From contig CAJNDS010000657.1 of NCBI GenBank assembly GCA_905221605.1, positions 511,001 to 575,000 of the forward strand: DNA of 64,000 nucleotides, read 5' to 3'. Numbering within the stretch: the stretch's first letter is position 1; every line of letters begins with the position of its first letter. The notes beneath the pieces are model-generated. The model was not told the DNA's origin. It saw only the letters and a program-made list of their open reading frames with translations, and searched no databases. The DNA comes from Symbiodinium natans (Eukaryota > Sar > Dinophyceae > Suessiales > Symbiodiniaceae). A program made the position numbers and the translations under genes. Below, in pieces: positions 48,901-59,099 of this stretch.

Positions 48901-51472
48901 GTCCTAGAAACGCTTTCAACCTTGTATGGTGTACAGCACTCAGTTCAAGGATTTTTTCTCTGTTGCTTGCATGTAAAGGATCTCCACATTAGTGTGCGCC
49001 TGCAATGTCAGGAAATACGCACAATCCACTGTTTCCTTTCATACCTGCTGATGCACACCAGCAGGTGAATGCTCTGCGCACCTGCCGAGTTGGTGCAGGT
49101 CAAGGATTGTTGGACAGATATAAAGAAAGTTGTAGCACGAAAAAGAAGTATGTGTATGGAATGCGACGATAAAAACTCGAACAACAGGTCTGAGGTCTCA
49201 GGAGCAGGTCTCAGGACCATCCTTTTACCTCGTTTCAAACCCCCCAAGCCCTATAAACCCCAAAACCTCTCCCATTGAGGTCAGGGTTTCTAGGTTTTAA
49301 TTAAAGGTTTAGGGTTTGGGGTTTAGGGTTTATAGAAATTGTATAGGGTTTGGGTCCCAAAAAGTTTTGAGCGAAAGTTTTGAGCGAAACGTTTTGAGCG
49401 AAATGTTTTGAGCGAAAGTTTTGAGCGAAACGTTTTGAGCGAAAGTGTTTTTTGATATTAGGTTAGGGGGCAAGAGGGGGGGGGGGGGGGGGGGGCATGA
49501 GTTTTGAACGAAAGTGTGTGTTTTAGAACCCAATGTGCTTTTGTTGGCTTTCCGGCCCTGGCTGGCCTCCTGGGATTCTTTGGGACGGAAGGCCCCAGAG
49601 GAATAAGTATCTTGAATATTTTGCCTCCCGGGTACCGTGGATGAATGTACCTAAACTCTGCTTGTCAGCTGTTTAGACAAACAACCTGGGAAATTCAGAA
49701 TGGTACCACATACAATTTCTACTTATTTTGTCTTGAGGGTTTAGGGTTTAGGGTTTAGGGTTTAGGGTTTAGGGTTTAGGGTTTAGGGTTTAGCAAAACC
49801 CAGAACCAGAGACCCCAGCAAAGCGCGCAAGCATCAGTGGCGGGAAGGCCAACTTGCGCCCGAGCCAGTAGGTCCAGGGCACCGTCGCCTTTAGGGTTTA
49901 GGGTTTAGGGTTTAGGGTTTAGGGTTTAGGGTTTAGGGTTTAGGGTTTAGGGTTTAGGGTTTAGGGTTTAGGGTTTAGGGTTTAGGGTTTAGGATCCTGT
50001 TTAACCCACTGAGAAATTGCGTACCCTAAGGCTTCGGAGTTTAGGAGCAGGGATTATAGGGTTGAAGGCGAGGCATCGGAGTAAAACCTTGCTTGGCTTC
50101 TGAGATTCTACTACACTCCCCTTAGAACCTTAACAAAAAATAATATGTTCAATATCCTCTTTGGTTTTATATGAACAAAAAAAACTCCCAAGGGGGGATA
50201 TGGTCTACAGTGACCTTGTGGGCTTAGGGCCTCAGCGCTTACTTCAGGGGGGTTTAGGGTTTAGGGTTTAGGGTTTAGGGTTTAGGGTTTAGGGCTTGGC
50301 CCGATAAACCCGAGAAACCCAAAGCCTTCCAGGTCGACGGGGGGGGTCTTTGGGGATGGGAGCGGTCGGTGTTTAGGGTTTAGGGTTTAGGGTTGAGGGT
50401 TGAGGGTTTAGGGTTTAGGGTTTAGGGTTTAGGGTTTAGGGTTTAGGGTTTAGGGTTTAGGAGCCCTGAGACCTGAAACCCAATTACACCCTAAACCCTG
50501 AACCCTATGAACCCGACGAGACGGGGCACGCCTCATATGAGCTCCGGGAATTGAAGACCCCAGTAACCCTCAAGAACCCGGGACCAGCCGGGAGGGGGAC
50601 TCCGTTTAGGGTTTAAGGTTTAGGGTTTAGGGTTTGGGGTTTAGGGTTTAGGGTTTAGGGTTTGGGGTTTGGGGTTTAGGGCTTTTAGGCTTTAGGGTAT
50701 TTGAAGGAGGGAAGGCAAGCCTCGGAACCGTACGTCTTCCAGAGGTAGGCGTTGATCTCGGCAGATTCATTCATGTGCACCCCGGTGTTCTCGTCCACGA
50801 GGAAGGGGTACATCTGCTTGCCTCCATGAGGTCTGTATATGGGTTTTGGGGTTTAGGGGTTAGTGCTTAGGGTGCATATGGGTAGTTATGGCTCCCTTTT
50901 TGGGATCCCTCTTTCAGGGTGCCGCCTTCTAGTGGTACCCAAAAAAAGGGACCCGAATTTAGGAGGCTGATATAGGGTTCCTAGGGTGTCAAGGGCTCAA
51001 GGCGTTTACTTCTCGAATCTACGGTTTGGGTTGGGACCGCCTGCGAAACAAACTGGCCATGTACGCTTCCGTCGACGAGTTCTTGGGGGTGCTGCTTCCC
51101 TGACTTCTGCCGTGCTTTGCTGGGAGCCCGCGCCTTGCCTCCCAGCTTCGTGACTTCCTCCCTGAAGCGCGAGTTCTCCACCGCTCCATACGCCTTCAAA
51201 GTCGAGCGTGGGCAGGGATAGATCTCGACATCCAGCGCCAGGACGGAGAGCGTCTCTCGCACGTTGCGGCAGAAGGGGCAGCCCTCGAACTCGTAGAGCT
51301 TCAGAAGCTTTGCAGGGCGCTGGCACTTCTCCAGGCCCCCCGCTGCAAAGGAGCCGCTCAAGCCGCGGAAGCAGCTGGCCAGAGAGGAGGTTGCCAGGTC
51401 CGCCACTCTTCCCAGCACTGGGACCTTCTTCACCGCCTCGAAAGCTCGGCTACAGTAGTGCAGCACCTTCAT
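42905..51472 (-). CDS. Tandem-domain glutathione S-transferase/glutaredoxin-like protein, 8 exons recognised, telomere-repeat introns
   Basis: Exons (minus): 51472-51139, 50821-50721, 49888-49814, 44914-44849, 44621-44598, 43805-43713, 43539-43491, 42976-42905 (stop TGA). The start ATG at 51472 opens a leader of about 55 residues, perhaps a targeting peptide. Domain 1 has KLYEFEGCPFC, then PFLVDENTGV and SAEINAYLWKTYG, the N-terminal thioredoxin fold of GSTs with a CPFC redox pair. Exon 3 (TVPWTYWLGRKLAF) is the linker. Domain 2 runs CEGSPFVRLVREALC, PYVLRNV, MQMPFLRDPNTG, SSDIVDYLYATYEDG; its active-site Cys is replaced (SPFV). The tail is QLAESWLDFAMPSKAKPAKA. One linker exon between 49.8 and 44.9 kb is not resolved. 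Donors are GC, GC, GT, GT, GC, GA and GT, and the acceptors I can place are AG before G. The order and completeness of both domains are the main proof that the telomere-like arrays here are introns. Likely role: glutathione- or thiol-dependent redox or detoxification chemistry; the substrate is unknown. Confidence 0.88.
45158..45244. mobile_element. Family A inverted-repeat element, diverged
   Basis: CTGGGATGCTCCCCTATACG to AAAGGGGGAACATGCCAA, about 87 bp, in a GST intron, next to a short CA repeat. Confidence 0.6.
45747..45838. mobile_element. Family A inverted-repeat element, diverged
   Basis: TTGGGATGTTCCGTTCTCCC at the left and AAGGCGGCACATCCCAA at the right; the middle is AT-rich and more diverged. 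It lies in a GST intron. Confidence 0.65.
46637..46738. mobile_element. Family A inverted-repeat element, best-preserved copy
   Basis: TTGGGATGTTCCCCCTTA at the left and GGGGGAACATCCCAA at the right. The inner segments ACAGTCCTTACAGGGATT and AATCCCTGTTAAGGACTGT are also inverted, so the whole unit can fold into one long hairpin. It lies in a GST intron. Confidence 0.8.
46850..46976. repeat. Poly-C tract with A/T interruptions
   Basis: About 125 bp that is almost only C on the plus strand (G on the minus). The Gly-rich minus frame here is an artefact. Confidence 0.95.
47455..49227. mobile_element. TIR element (1.77 kb, about 48-bp TIR) in a GST intron
   Basis: TAAAAGGATCGTCCTGAGAC plus CTGCTCCTGAGACCTCAGAC plus CTGTTGTTC (47455-47503) recurs inverted at 49179-49227 with one mismatch. 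The left part is GC-balanced; 48150-49000 is AT-rich, unlike its surroundings. No transposase motif is recognised, so it is probably a non-autonomous DNA transposon. The 191-aa plus frame across the left TIR is not supported as a gene. Confidence 0.75.
49322..49455. repeat. GAGCGAAA tandem unit, copy 2
   Basis: GTTTATAGAAATTGTATAGG then units of AAAGTTTTGAGCGAAACG. It is the reverse complement of the block at 1230-1372 and lies in a GST intron. Confidence 0.85.
49892..49993. repeat. Telomere-like (TTTAGGG)n array inside GST intron 2
   Basis: About 14 uninterrupted copies ending four bases from GST exon 3 (minus strand reads CCCTAAAG before the exon), so the array supplies the region just 5' of the acceptor. 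Confidence 0.95.
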
Positions 51473-52087
51473 GGCAACGACTCCGCCACAGGGGGCGGAG
51501 AAAGTGTAGGAGCTTGCTTCAGCTACAAGGCATCTGCCTGAAGATCCGAAAAATTGCAGTCCTTGCGTTCACTCTGCAGCCTGGACCTTACATAAACCCG
51601 GACGCCTAAAGACTTCCCCGAGGACTTCAAACTGCCCTCCAGTGGCAAGAGCAGATCTCTACAGTGTGAATCAATTCATGTATGCATTTGCTTTGACAAG
51701 GAGGTAATACCTACATTAGAATTCGAACCTGATATAGAATGCTATATTCAAGAAAGGGAACCCACAACCGTGCGTCAGAGCTCCCAGCGCCAGCGACACG
51801 TTGCCCGCGAGACCTGCTTGAGCGATTCGGACTTTAGAGGGTTTAGGGTTTAGGGTTTAGGGCCGTTTAGGGTTTAGGGTTGAACCCTGGAAAATCCGCT
51901 CTTCCACTGTGCCCGGAAGAATCCGTTGTTTTGGTGTTATAGGATTTGAGGCCTTTAAGGCCTACTATAGGGGTATGGGTTTAGGACTTAGGATCTAAGG
52001 CTTGTGTGGGTCTCGCTTGCAGGGGGGCATTTGGGTTTGAGTTCAGACAGCTCCGGGATCTGGGTGTTAAGGCTCGACTAGTGGGGA
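51473..52087. other. 5' flank of the GST gene
   Basis: About 360 bp next to the start lacks arrays, then a short TTTAGGG array appears at 51839. No recognisable promoter signal. Confidence 0.35.
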
Positions 52088-52201
52088 GGGTTTAGGGTTT
52101 AGGGTTTAGGGTTTAGGGTTTAGGGTTTAGGGTTTAGGGTTTAGGGTTTAGGGTTTAGGGTTTAGGGTTTAGGGTTTAGGGTTTAGGGTTTAGGGTTTAG
52201 A
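52088..52201. repeat. Telomere-like (TTTAGGG)n array
   Basis: About 16 uninterrupted copies, among the longest pure 7-mer arrays in the window. Confidence 0.95.
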
Positions 52202-52239
52202 GCTGGGTAGAAGCGTTGCGGGGATCAGGTGGTAAGGGT

Positions 52240-52326
52240 GTACCTGGGGCTCTCTTTACCTGCAGTTTTCTGGGTCATACCTACTAATGAGGTGTAATTC
52301 CTTCTCATGAAGAGAGTCCCAGGTAA
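52240..52326. mobile_element. Family C inverted-repeat element
   Basis: Begins GTACCTGGGGCTCTCTTTAC, holds TGGGTCATACCTACT, and ends GAAGAGAGTCCCAGGTA. The ends TACCTGGG / CCCAGGTA are inverted and shared with two other loci. Confidence 0.65.
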
Positions 52327-52917
52327 GGGCTCGGAACACTCCTGGCCTGTTCCAAACGTGTAGGTCCGATTGGCGTCTCCTAGCAGCGACTTCGGCTTCA
52401 GGGTTCTTCGGGAGCCGGGGGTCTAGGAGCCGACACTGTAAGGGTCTAGGGTTTAGGGGTTTAGGGGTTTAGGGGTTCAGGGGTTTAGGGGTTCAGGGTT
52501 CAGGGTTCAGGGTTTAGGGGTTTGGGGTTTAGGTTTAGGGTAAGACCTAAATACACTGAAAATATGCCAAGAGCCTTCAATGTCAATCCACCCGGAAGCC
52601 TGTTCTTGAAAGGGTCTGGCTGGGTTTAGGGTCAAGAGTTGAGAGCTCAAGGTTTAGGGTTTTTGGGCTGGGGCCCTCGTCATGGCAACCCTGACCATGT
52701 TTGTGGGCACCTGATGCCGAGCTCGTGGTCACTGGGTTGGTGTAGCCGGCAACCTGCAAGCGAGGGATGTAATGGATTCATGAAAGCTTGCGCGACTGAA
52801 GAGCTTGAAGAAGATGACGCATGATGATGGCCTGTAGGCTACATCCGCTTTGTTTGGGCCTGCAAGCCACTCTTACTAGTACTTTTTTTGTTTGGGGGGG
52901 GGGGGGGAGGCCGGTCC

Positions 52918-53040
52918 TATACTAGGTTGCTCAGTAACCTAGGATGAAAAAGGGTGCTTTTTTTTTGCTCAAACGGGTGTATACGGGAACCTAAACCTAC
53001 CAGAAAGGGAATAAGGGTACTACTGGGCATCGTAGTATAC
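52918..53040. mobile_element. Family B element abutting an exon
   Basis: Starts CTAGGTTGCTCAGTAACC and ends TACTGGGCATCGTAGTATAC, directly against the last base (53041) of a candidate propeller exon. On the minus strand the donor GTATAC lies inside the element end, as in the other introner introns. Confidence 0.6.
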
Positions 53041-56000
53041 CCAGCCCTTGTCCGCGCGCCTGAAGAAGCTCGCCATCGCAGTAGGCGGCCTGCAGGTATA
53101 ACCCAACACACACAAAGCACCGAGGCATTCAAGAACTGTAAACACCTACTGTAAGTTAACTATTCATAAAGGTAGCCCAGTGCTTGGCATTCTGACAAGG
53201 GTAGCCCTTGTTGGGGTTACGGTTTAAAGGGGAACCTGGAACCAATAAAACAAAAGCAAAAGGGTATCACTAGGCCACCACCCTCTTCAAACCCACACCT
53301 TCGCCTCCTCCCCAGAAGGCCCCGGCGAAACGCTGCCTGGCCTCGGGTATCAGCCACAGCGTGCCGTTGCCTGGGCTCCGCGCACCCAAAAAACGCATGC
53401 GAGGTTGATGAGAAGGGAACCTAACCCCCCTGAAAAAGGGAACAAGGCCCCTTCTGGGTCCTAACCCTAAACCCTAAACCCTAAACCCTAAACCCTAAAC
53501 CCAAACCCCTTCTCAGGCTGGCTAAGACTCCTGCGCCCCGTCACGGCCGAAGGCCAACCTGGGATGGGCTCGATCTCCACCACGCACTCCAGGCCTCATG
53601 GCATTTCGGGGGTTTAGGGTTTAGGGTTTAGGGTTTAGGGTTTAGGGTTTAGGGTTTAGGGTTTAGGGTTTAGGGTTTAGGGTTTAGGGTTTAGGGTTTA
53701 GGGTTTAGGGTTCGAGCGTTCGGGGCACCATGCACCATGTTGGGGACCTTCTTGTCACCTGGGCTTTGGCATGGTCCCTGTCTGTCGCTGAGGCTCCATA
53801 GTCTAGGAACTCCAGAAAGGAACGATGCTCGTAATAATCATAATTACTCATAATACGAACAAGAATAGCACTCATGACTTCATTAATCAAGATGAATGTA
53901 CATGTAGGACCTGCTGAGCTTCTGGCCAAGGGTGCAGCTGGCTTCCTGCGACCACAGCTTCCTAAAGACCTTTTTCGTTGTAGGTTTTGTAGGGGGGTTG
54001 GAGGGTTTGTAGGGTTTGGGATGCACTTTCAAGGGTCGAGGTTTAGGAATTGAGGGTATAGGGCAACACCTCTATTTGCTCGGTTTGTTGGGTTTGTAGG
54101 GTTAAGGATCAAGGATGCTGGAGTTCGTGAAGGGAAACGGCGCGGTATAGTGTTCAGGGCTTAGGGTTTAGGGTACAGACGAGATCTGATGGCTACTCAT
54201 ACACTCGCGGTGTTTCATGCTCGGTTTGTTCGGGAACCCGAAGCCCTTCTGCACCCTGCAACCCTTATACGCCCTCACCTACACGCTATTAAGCTTGTAA
54301 AACACCCGTGTGGCCCACGCAGCCCATAAACCCTGTTTACAACCCATAAACCCTTTGAACCCCATAAACCTTAAAAGCTCACAAACCCCATGCACCCTAT
54401 ACACCCTGTCCCATAAGCCCAATAAGCCCAGTGGCAGCCCCGGGGTTTCCCAGGGTTTAGAGTTTAGGGTTTAGGGCTTAGGGACCAACACCCCAACAGA
54501 GCAGCTACGCCATAAACACCCATACTTCAGGATAAGGATCCGGCCTATTCCCCTACTAAAAACCCCAAACGAGGGTTGGTGCATATACTCGTGCATAAAA
54601 GGGATCCTAAACTGGATCCAGATTACTACTTCACAAAGCAGCTCTGTTGGCAATTTTTGGGGTCCTAAGGTTTAGATTCACGGGCTAACCTGAACACAAA
54701 ACCCTAAAACTCTACAGCCCAATAACCTTGAAGCCCTAAGCCCTAGAACCCAAAACCCTGACGACTTGTGAGGTGCAACCCTAAACCCTACACCCTAAAC
54801 CCAACAGCCCGGCTGTCCTTGGGGATAGGTCCCGCCAAGCAGGCGTCCGAGGCAGGAAGGATGGAGAGGACCTAGGGGCGAGAGGTTCAGGGTTTGGGGT
54901 TTGGGTTTAGGGTGCAGGGTGTAGGGTTTAGGGTTTGAGGTTTTGGGTTAGGGTTTGGCGTGTAGGGTTTCAAGTTTTGGGGCTGTAGTGATCAGGGATT
55001 GGTGGCTTTCGGCGCGCTAAATTTAGGAACGTCGAGCTGTGGGCTTCGGGTCTATTGTCTTTGGGCTCTTGGGGTTTAGGCTTTAGGGCGGGCTTTGCGT
55101 GTTGCAGTTACGGTGGTTCCTGCCCGCAGTTCAGTTGAGGGAGCCTCGCATCAACAGACCCCATCTAGGGTTTAGGGTTTAGTTTAGGGCTTCGGGTGCT
55201 TCTGCAGCAGATACTGAGGAGGAGGCTTCGGCTGCGTAGGCGGGAAACGCCTCGGGGCAGACAGCAAAATCGCATGTTCCGCATCAGGTCGACTTTGAGA
55301 GGGGTGGGCTGCGGGCCATCTGTTTAGGGTTTAGGGTTTAGGGTTTAGGGTTTCTACCGGATTATTGTTGAGGGTTTTGGGGCTCAGGGATGTACGATTC
55401 AGATACTTTTTGTAGATCAGCTGAAGCCATGACAGACGCTTCAGCCTCTTGACGTCGCAGCTGAGATTGCAGTAACCATGTTTTAGGGTTTGGGGTTCAG
55501 GGTTTGGGGCTCAGGGTTTAGGGGTTGGGGCTTAGGGGGTCTACCTTGCATCGAACTGACAGAAACCCTAAACCCTAAACCCTAAACCCTAAGACCTGCT
55601 TGTTCAACAAGCCGACCTGAGCCTGGAAACTCACGACTTTCAACACTGGAGATAAACAGATCCGCGAGCCCCAAACCCCATGAACCATGTGAACCTCTGA
55701 ACCTTATGAGCCCGAAAATCCTGAAAACCCTGAACCCTTAACCCCTAAACCCAACCCCCTAAACCCCTAAACCCTAAACCCTGCCCTAAACCCTAAACCC
55801 TAAACCTTTGGGGGGAAGGGTTCTGGAAGGGGCTTGGGGGAAGAGGGGGGAACCCTAAACCCTAAACCCGAAACACCCGAGCCGCTCGGGTCGGGGCGTA
55901 GATTCCGCCGCTGGGCGTCATCGCAGCGCCCGCAAACTTCCGCTCCCCCGGCAACGTGAAGCCAAGGAGGACCTGTCTCTTGCTGTTTATGGGGTCTAGG

Positions 56001-58934
56001 AGGTTTAGGGTTTAGGGCAGGGTTTAGGGTTTAGGGTTTAGGGTTTAGGGTTTAGGGTTTAGGGTTTAGGGTTTAGGGTTTAGGGTTTAGGGTTTAGGGC
56101 TTAGGGCTTAGAGCTTAGAGCTTAGGGTTTAGGGTTTAGGGTTTAGGGTTCAGGGTTTAGGGTCGGGGGTTCTCATAGGGTGAGGATTGAGGCTTGAGGG
56201 TTTAGAGCTTAGGGAATGAGACTGCAGGCTGCAGGGGCCTAGTTCATGCTACAATAAGCGATAATATTCTGATGGTAGCAATTGAGGCTGCATTAGGGGG
56301 GTCTACTTTTGGGTTCGAGTTTGAGGGTTTAGGTCTTGTGGCTTAGGGCAATTAACCTTGGAACGCCACACGCTCTAAGCCCACATTTGCACGGCAATGC
56401 GGGTCAACGTTTAGTGAGGTGAGGGCTCAGGGTTCATGACTCAAGCCCAAACCCTAAACTCTGAACCCTAAACCCTGCACCCCACATCGCACGGGGTTTA
56501 GGGTGTTTCGGTTCTGGGCGTAGGAATACTTTGGACTAGACTCTTAGAGGATTGGGTGCCAGAGAATGGTGACCCCGCACACGTAGGTAATGGGTTTGGG
56601 GTTTGGGGGCTCTCCGCCCAACTCGTTTCTCGCCCCCGAACCAAAGATGGTGAGGGTGGGGATCGAGGGCGCAACGCCCCGGTATAAGGTTGTGGCGCTT
56701 TTGCAGATGGTATGGCCCCCCCTCCCGCCCGAGGGGGATAGAAGCCCTATACTCCATACTGTAAACTGCAAAATCCAGAACCCTGCGCTACGCGCCGTAG
56801 CGTGAAACACACACATACACACACGCACACACTACTTATCCTAAACCCTAAGTGACATGAGCTCGCCTCCTCCACCACGTCCTGGGCCGGAGAGGAGCTA
56901 AACCCGGAACCTCAAAAAACCTAACTCCTATGAGGGCACGTGTCTGAAACTTGTAGGCAAGGGCCAAGAGGATTGCTCAAGCCGGCCGAGGTTGCTGGAG
57001 GCTTTGCTAGTTCATGGTTGGGATAGCATTAAAAAACTCAAATACCTATTCCTGATTGATCTTAAGCACCCTTAAAAATCTAAAATGCTACCCCCACAAT
57101 GACAAAGTTTTGTGGTTGAGGGTCTAGGGCTTCTAGGGCTAAGGGTGTAGGTTGAGGGTTTAAGGGTCAAGGCTTTGGGGTTCGTCCAGGGTTAGTCTAG
57201 TGCTGTGGGGCTAAATGTAGGGTTTACGAGGTTGAAGGTTTAGGGCTGTAGGGCCAATTTAGGGTTCATAGGCCCAGGGCTTAGCACTACTTGAAGGGTC
57301 ATGGGTAGTGACAAGCAAGGGGTAGAAGTACCCTGAATAAGACGATAACCAGTGAAACGTATAGTTACCTTACTTACAATCCCACTAAAGCCCAAAACCC
57401 TAAGCCCTAAGCCCTAAACCCTAAGCCCGAAACACCAAACCCTAAACCCTAGACCCTAAACCCTAAACCCTAAACCAAGAGTCGGTGCCGGATGCGTTGG
57501 GCGTGATTTTGAGCACTCGCTCTGCGTCGTCGGGCATAGCCTTAGGTCCGCTATGCCAAAGAGCCCAGAATAGGGTTTAGGGTTTAGGGTTTAGGGTTTA
57601 GGGTTTAGGGTTTAGGGTTTAGGGTTAGGGTTTAGGGCTTAGGGCTTGGGGCTTGGGGCTTGGGGCTTAGGGTTCTCATGGGGATTAGGGTGAGGGTTTA
57701 GGGTTTCGGGCGGCAGTTTTTAAGGGTGAACTAAACGGGACTGGGGCTGCGATCCACCAAACGCCAACCCGAGCGGAAAACCCGAATCCTTGCAGAGGAG
57801 GACTAAGGGTTTATAGGGTTTAGGACCCAAGACTCCAAACTCCAAATCCCTAAGCCCGAAACCCAGAGCCTTCAAAATCCCTATCTCATCAAGCTTGTCG
57901 CTAACTCCTTTAGCAGCTCGGGATCTCGGCCCTCGTGGGCAAGAACCCCTGAATCAACATCACAAATCCCACTCATCCCTCAGCTCTAAACCATAAACCC
58001 TATAAACCCTATAAACCCTGTAAACCCTATAAACCCTATAAACCCTATAACCCTATAAACCCTAAAAACCCTATAAACCCTATAAACATCTATAAACCCT
58101 ATAAACCCTAAACCCTGACCCCCCAAAACTCCAACAAGCCGAAGCCTGAACCCCAACCTCGGGCAGGTCGCGTAGATCGACTGGTCCAGGGCCAGGACTC
58201 CGGATCGCCTCAGGATCGGGCTTAAGGCTCGGCTGAGGGCTGGGTGGTAGGGTTTAGGGTTTAGGGTTTAGGGTTCAGGGTTTAGGGTTCAGGGTTCAGG
58301 GTTCAGGGTTTAGGGTTCAGGGTTTAGGGCTTCGGGCTTCGGGCAGAGGGTTGAGGGTTGAGGGCCGAGGGCTTGGGAAGTTTCGGGAGTTCTTGGGGTG
58401 TAGGGTTTCGGGGTTTAGGGTGTCGGCAATTTGCGGTTCTGGGCCTGGGCCTAGTATGAGAGCCTTGTGGCCTCAAGGTTCGATGCTTCACATCCCTGAC
58501 CACGCCCAACTGCTCACCTCTCCAAGGTGATTCCTTTATGGGGCGCGCCCTGCACAGAATCTAGGAAACCCCGAAAGGGACCACATAGTATAGAGAGTTT
58601 AGCAGAAGTTGCCAAAAAAGAGCACGGAATCTGCGTCAACACCTGGAGGTTCGCCCTGGCCCTCTCTTTGCCAAGTTTGAAGCCCCTCATTCTCCCCAAG
58701 GCTTTCGGGTCCGCACCTGACACCTCTAGTTTCCAGGGCTTGGGGCCTAGGTCTTGGACTTTACGGGGGTTCACAACAAAGCTTAGAAGCATCCGCCCCT
58801 AAACCCTAAACCCTAAACCCTAAACCCTAAACCCTAAACCCTAAACCCTAAACCCTAAACCCTAAACCCCAGGAGCCGAGAGATGGGCCACTTGAAGAGG
58901 CCACCGCCCCAGGTAGGGCCGACGAGGTCCACGC
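53041..58934 (-). CDS. Propeller-like repeat protein, several exons (partial)
   Basis: Supported exons (minus): 58934-58868 (VDLVGPTWGGGLFKWPISR), 58208-58158 (RSGVLALDQSIYATC), about 57550-57476 (MPDDAERVLKITPNASGTD), 55972-55877 (GFTLPGERKFAGAAMTPSGG then IYAPTRAAR), 54871-54809 (VLSILPASDACLAGPIPK), 53594-53559 (LECVVEIEPIP), 53370-53299 (NGTLWLIPEARQRFAGAFW) and 53089-53041. Phases agree where tested: the first two join to LLGRSGVLALD, and 55877 joins 54871 to give IYAPTRAARVLSILPAS. The period is roughly LVGP...KW.GVLA..G.IYA.P..A.RVL.I.P, resembling the beta-propeller/kelch-like repeats common in dinoflagellate predicted proteins. The family name comes from memory of the pattern, not from a search. 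The exons near 57.5 kb do not join 55972 in phase, so at least one exon is missing there. The 5' start and 3' end are not identified. Function unknown. Confidence 0.65.
53171..53280. mobile_element. Family B element
   Basis: Begins GGTAGCCCAGTGCTTGG and ends GGGTATCACTAGGCCACC. It lies between the candidate exons 53370-53299 and 53089-53041, so inside the intron that separates them. Confidence 0.6.
53613..53712. repeat. Telomere-like (TTTAGGG)n array
   Basis: About 14 copies just upstream (minus sense) of the candidate exon 53594-53559. Confidence 0.95.
56009..56160. repeat. Telomere-like (TTTAGGG)n array
   Basis: Pure copies, then GCTTAGG and GCTTAGA variants, in the intron upstream of propeller exon 55972-55877. 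Confidence 0.95.
57995..58110. repeat. (CCCTATAAA)n variant array
   Basis: About 11 copies of a 9-mer, CCCTATAAA, with some mixed units; a third length variant of the telomere-like repeat. Confidence 0.9.
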
Positions 58935-59099
58935 CTCGATGGTGATGGTGGGAGAGTGTCCGTCTGAGGGGGGTTTAGGGTTTAGGGTTTAGGGTTTAGG
59001 GTTTAGGGTTTAGGGTTTAGGGTTTAGGGTTTAGGGTTTAGGGTTTAGGGTTTAGGGTTTAGGGTTTGGGGTTTAGGGTTTAGGGTTTAGGGTTTAGGG
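58796..59099. repeat. Paired telomere-like arrays around a propeller exon
   Basis: (CCCTAAA)n at 58796-58867 and (TTTAGGG)n at 58976-59099 flank the exon 58934-58868. The predicted donor G|GTTTAGG lies in the first repeat unit. Confidence 0.9.

Noticed and set aside
49539-49569. GST linker exon (GAGGCCAGCCAGGGCCGG...)
   Set aside because: The residues look like the expected linker and it has a GC donor, but its length does not keep phase with the next exon, so it was left out.
50981-51138. C-terminal 50 residues of the open frame that starts at 51472
   Set aside because: They are read-through of intron 1; the conserved domain continues at 50821 instead.
56590-56805. 71-codon plus-strand frame with MVRVGIEGATPRYKVV
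   Set aside because: Protein-like, but the minus strand is equally open and all supported genes are on minus; no splice-consistent neighbours on plus.
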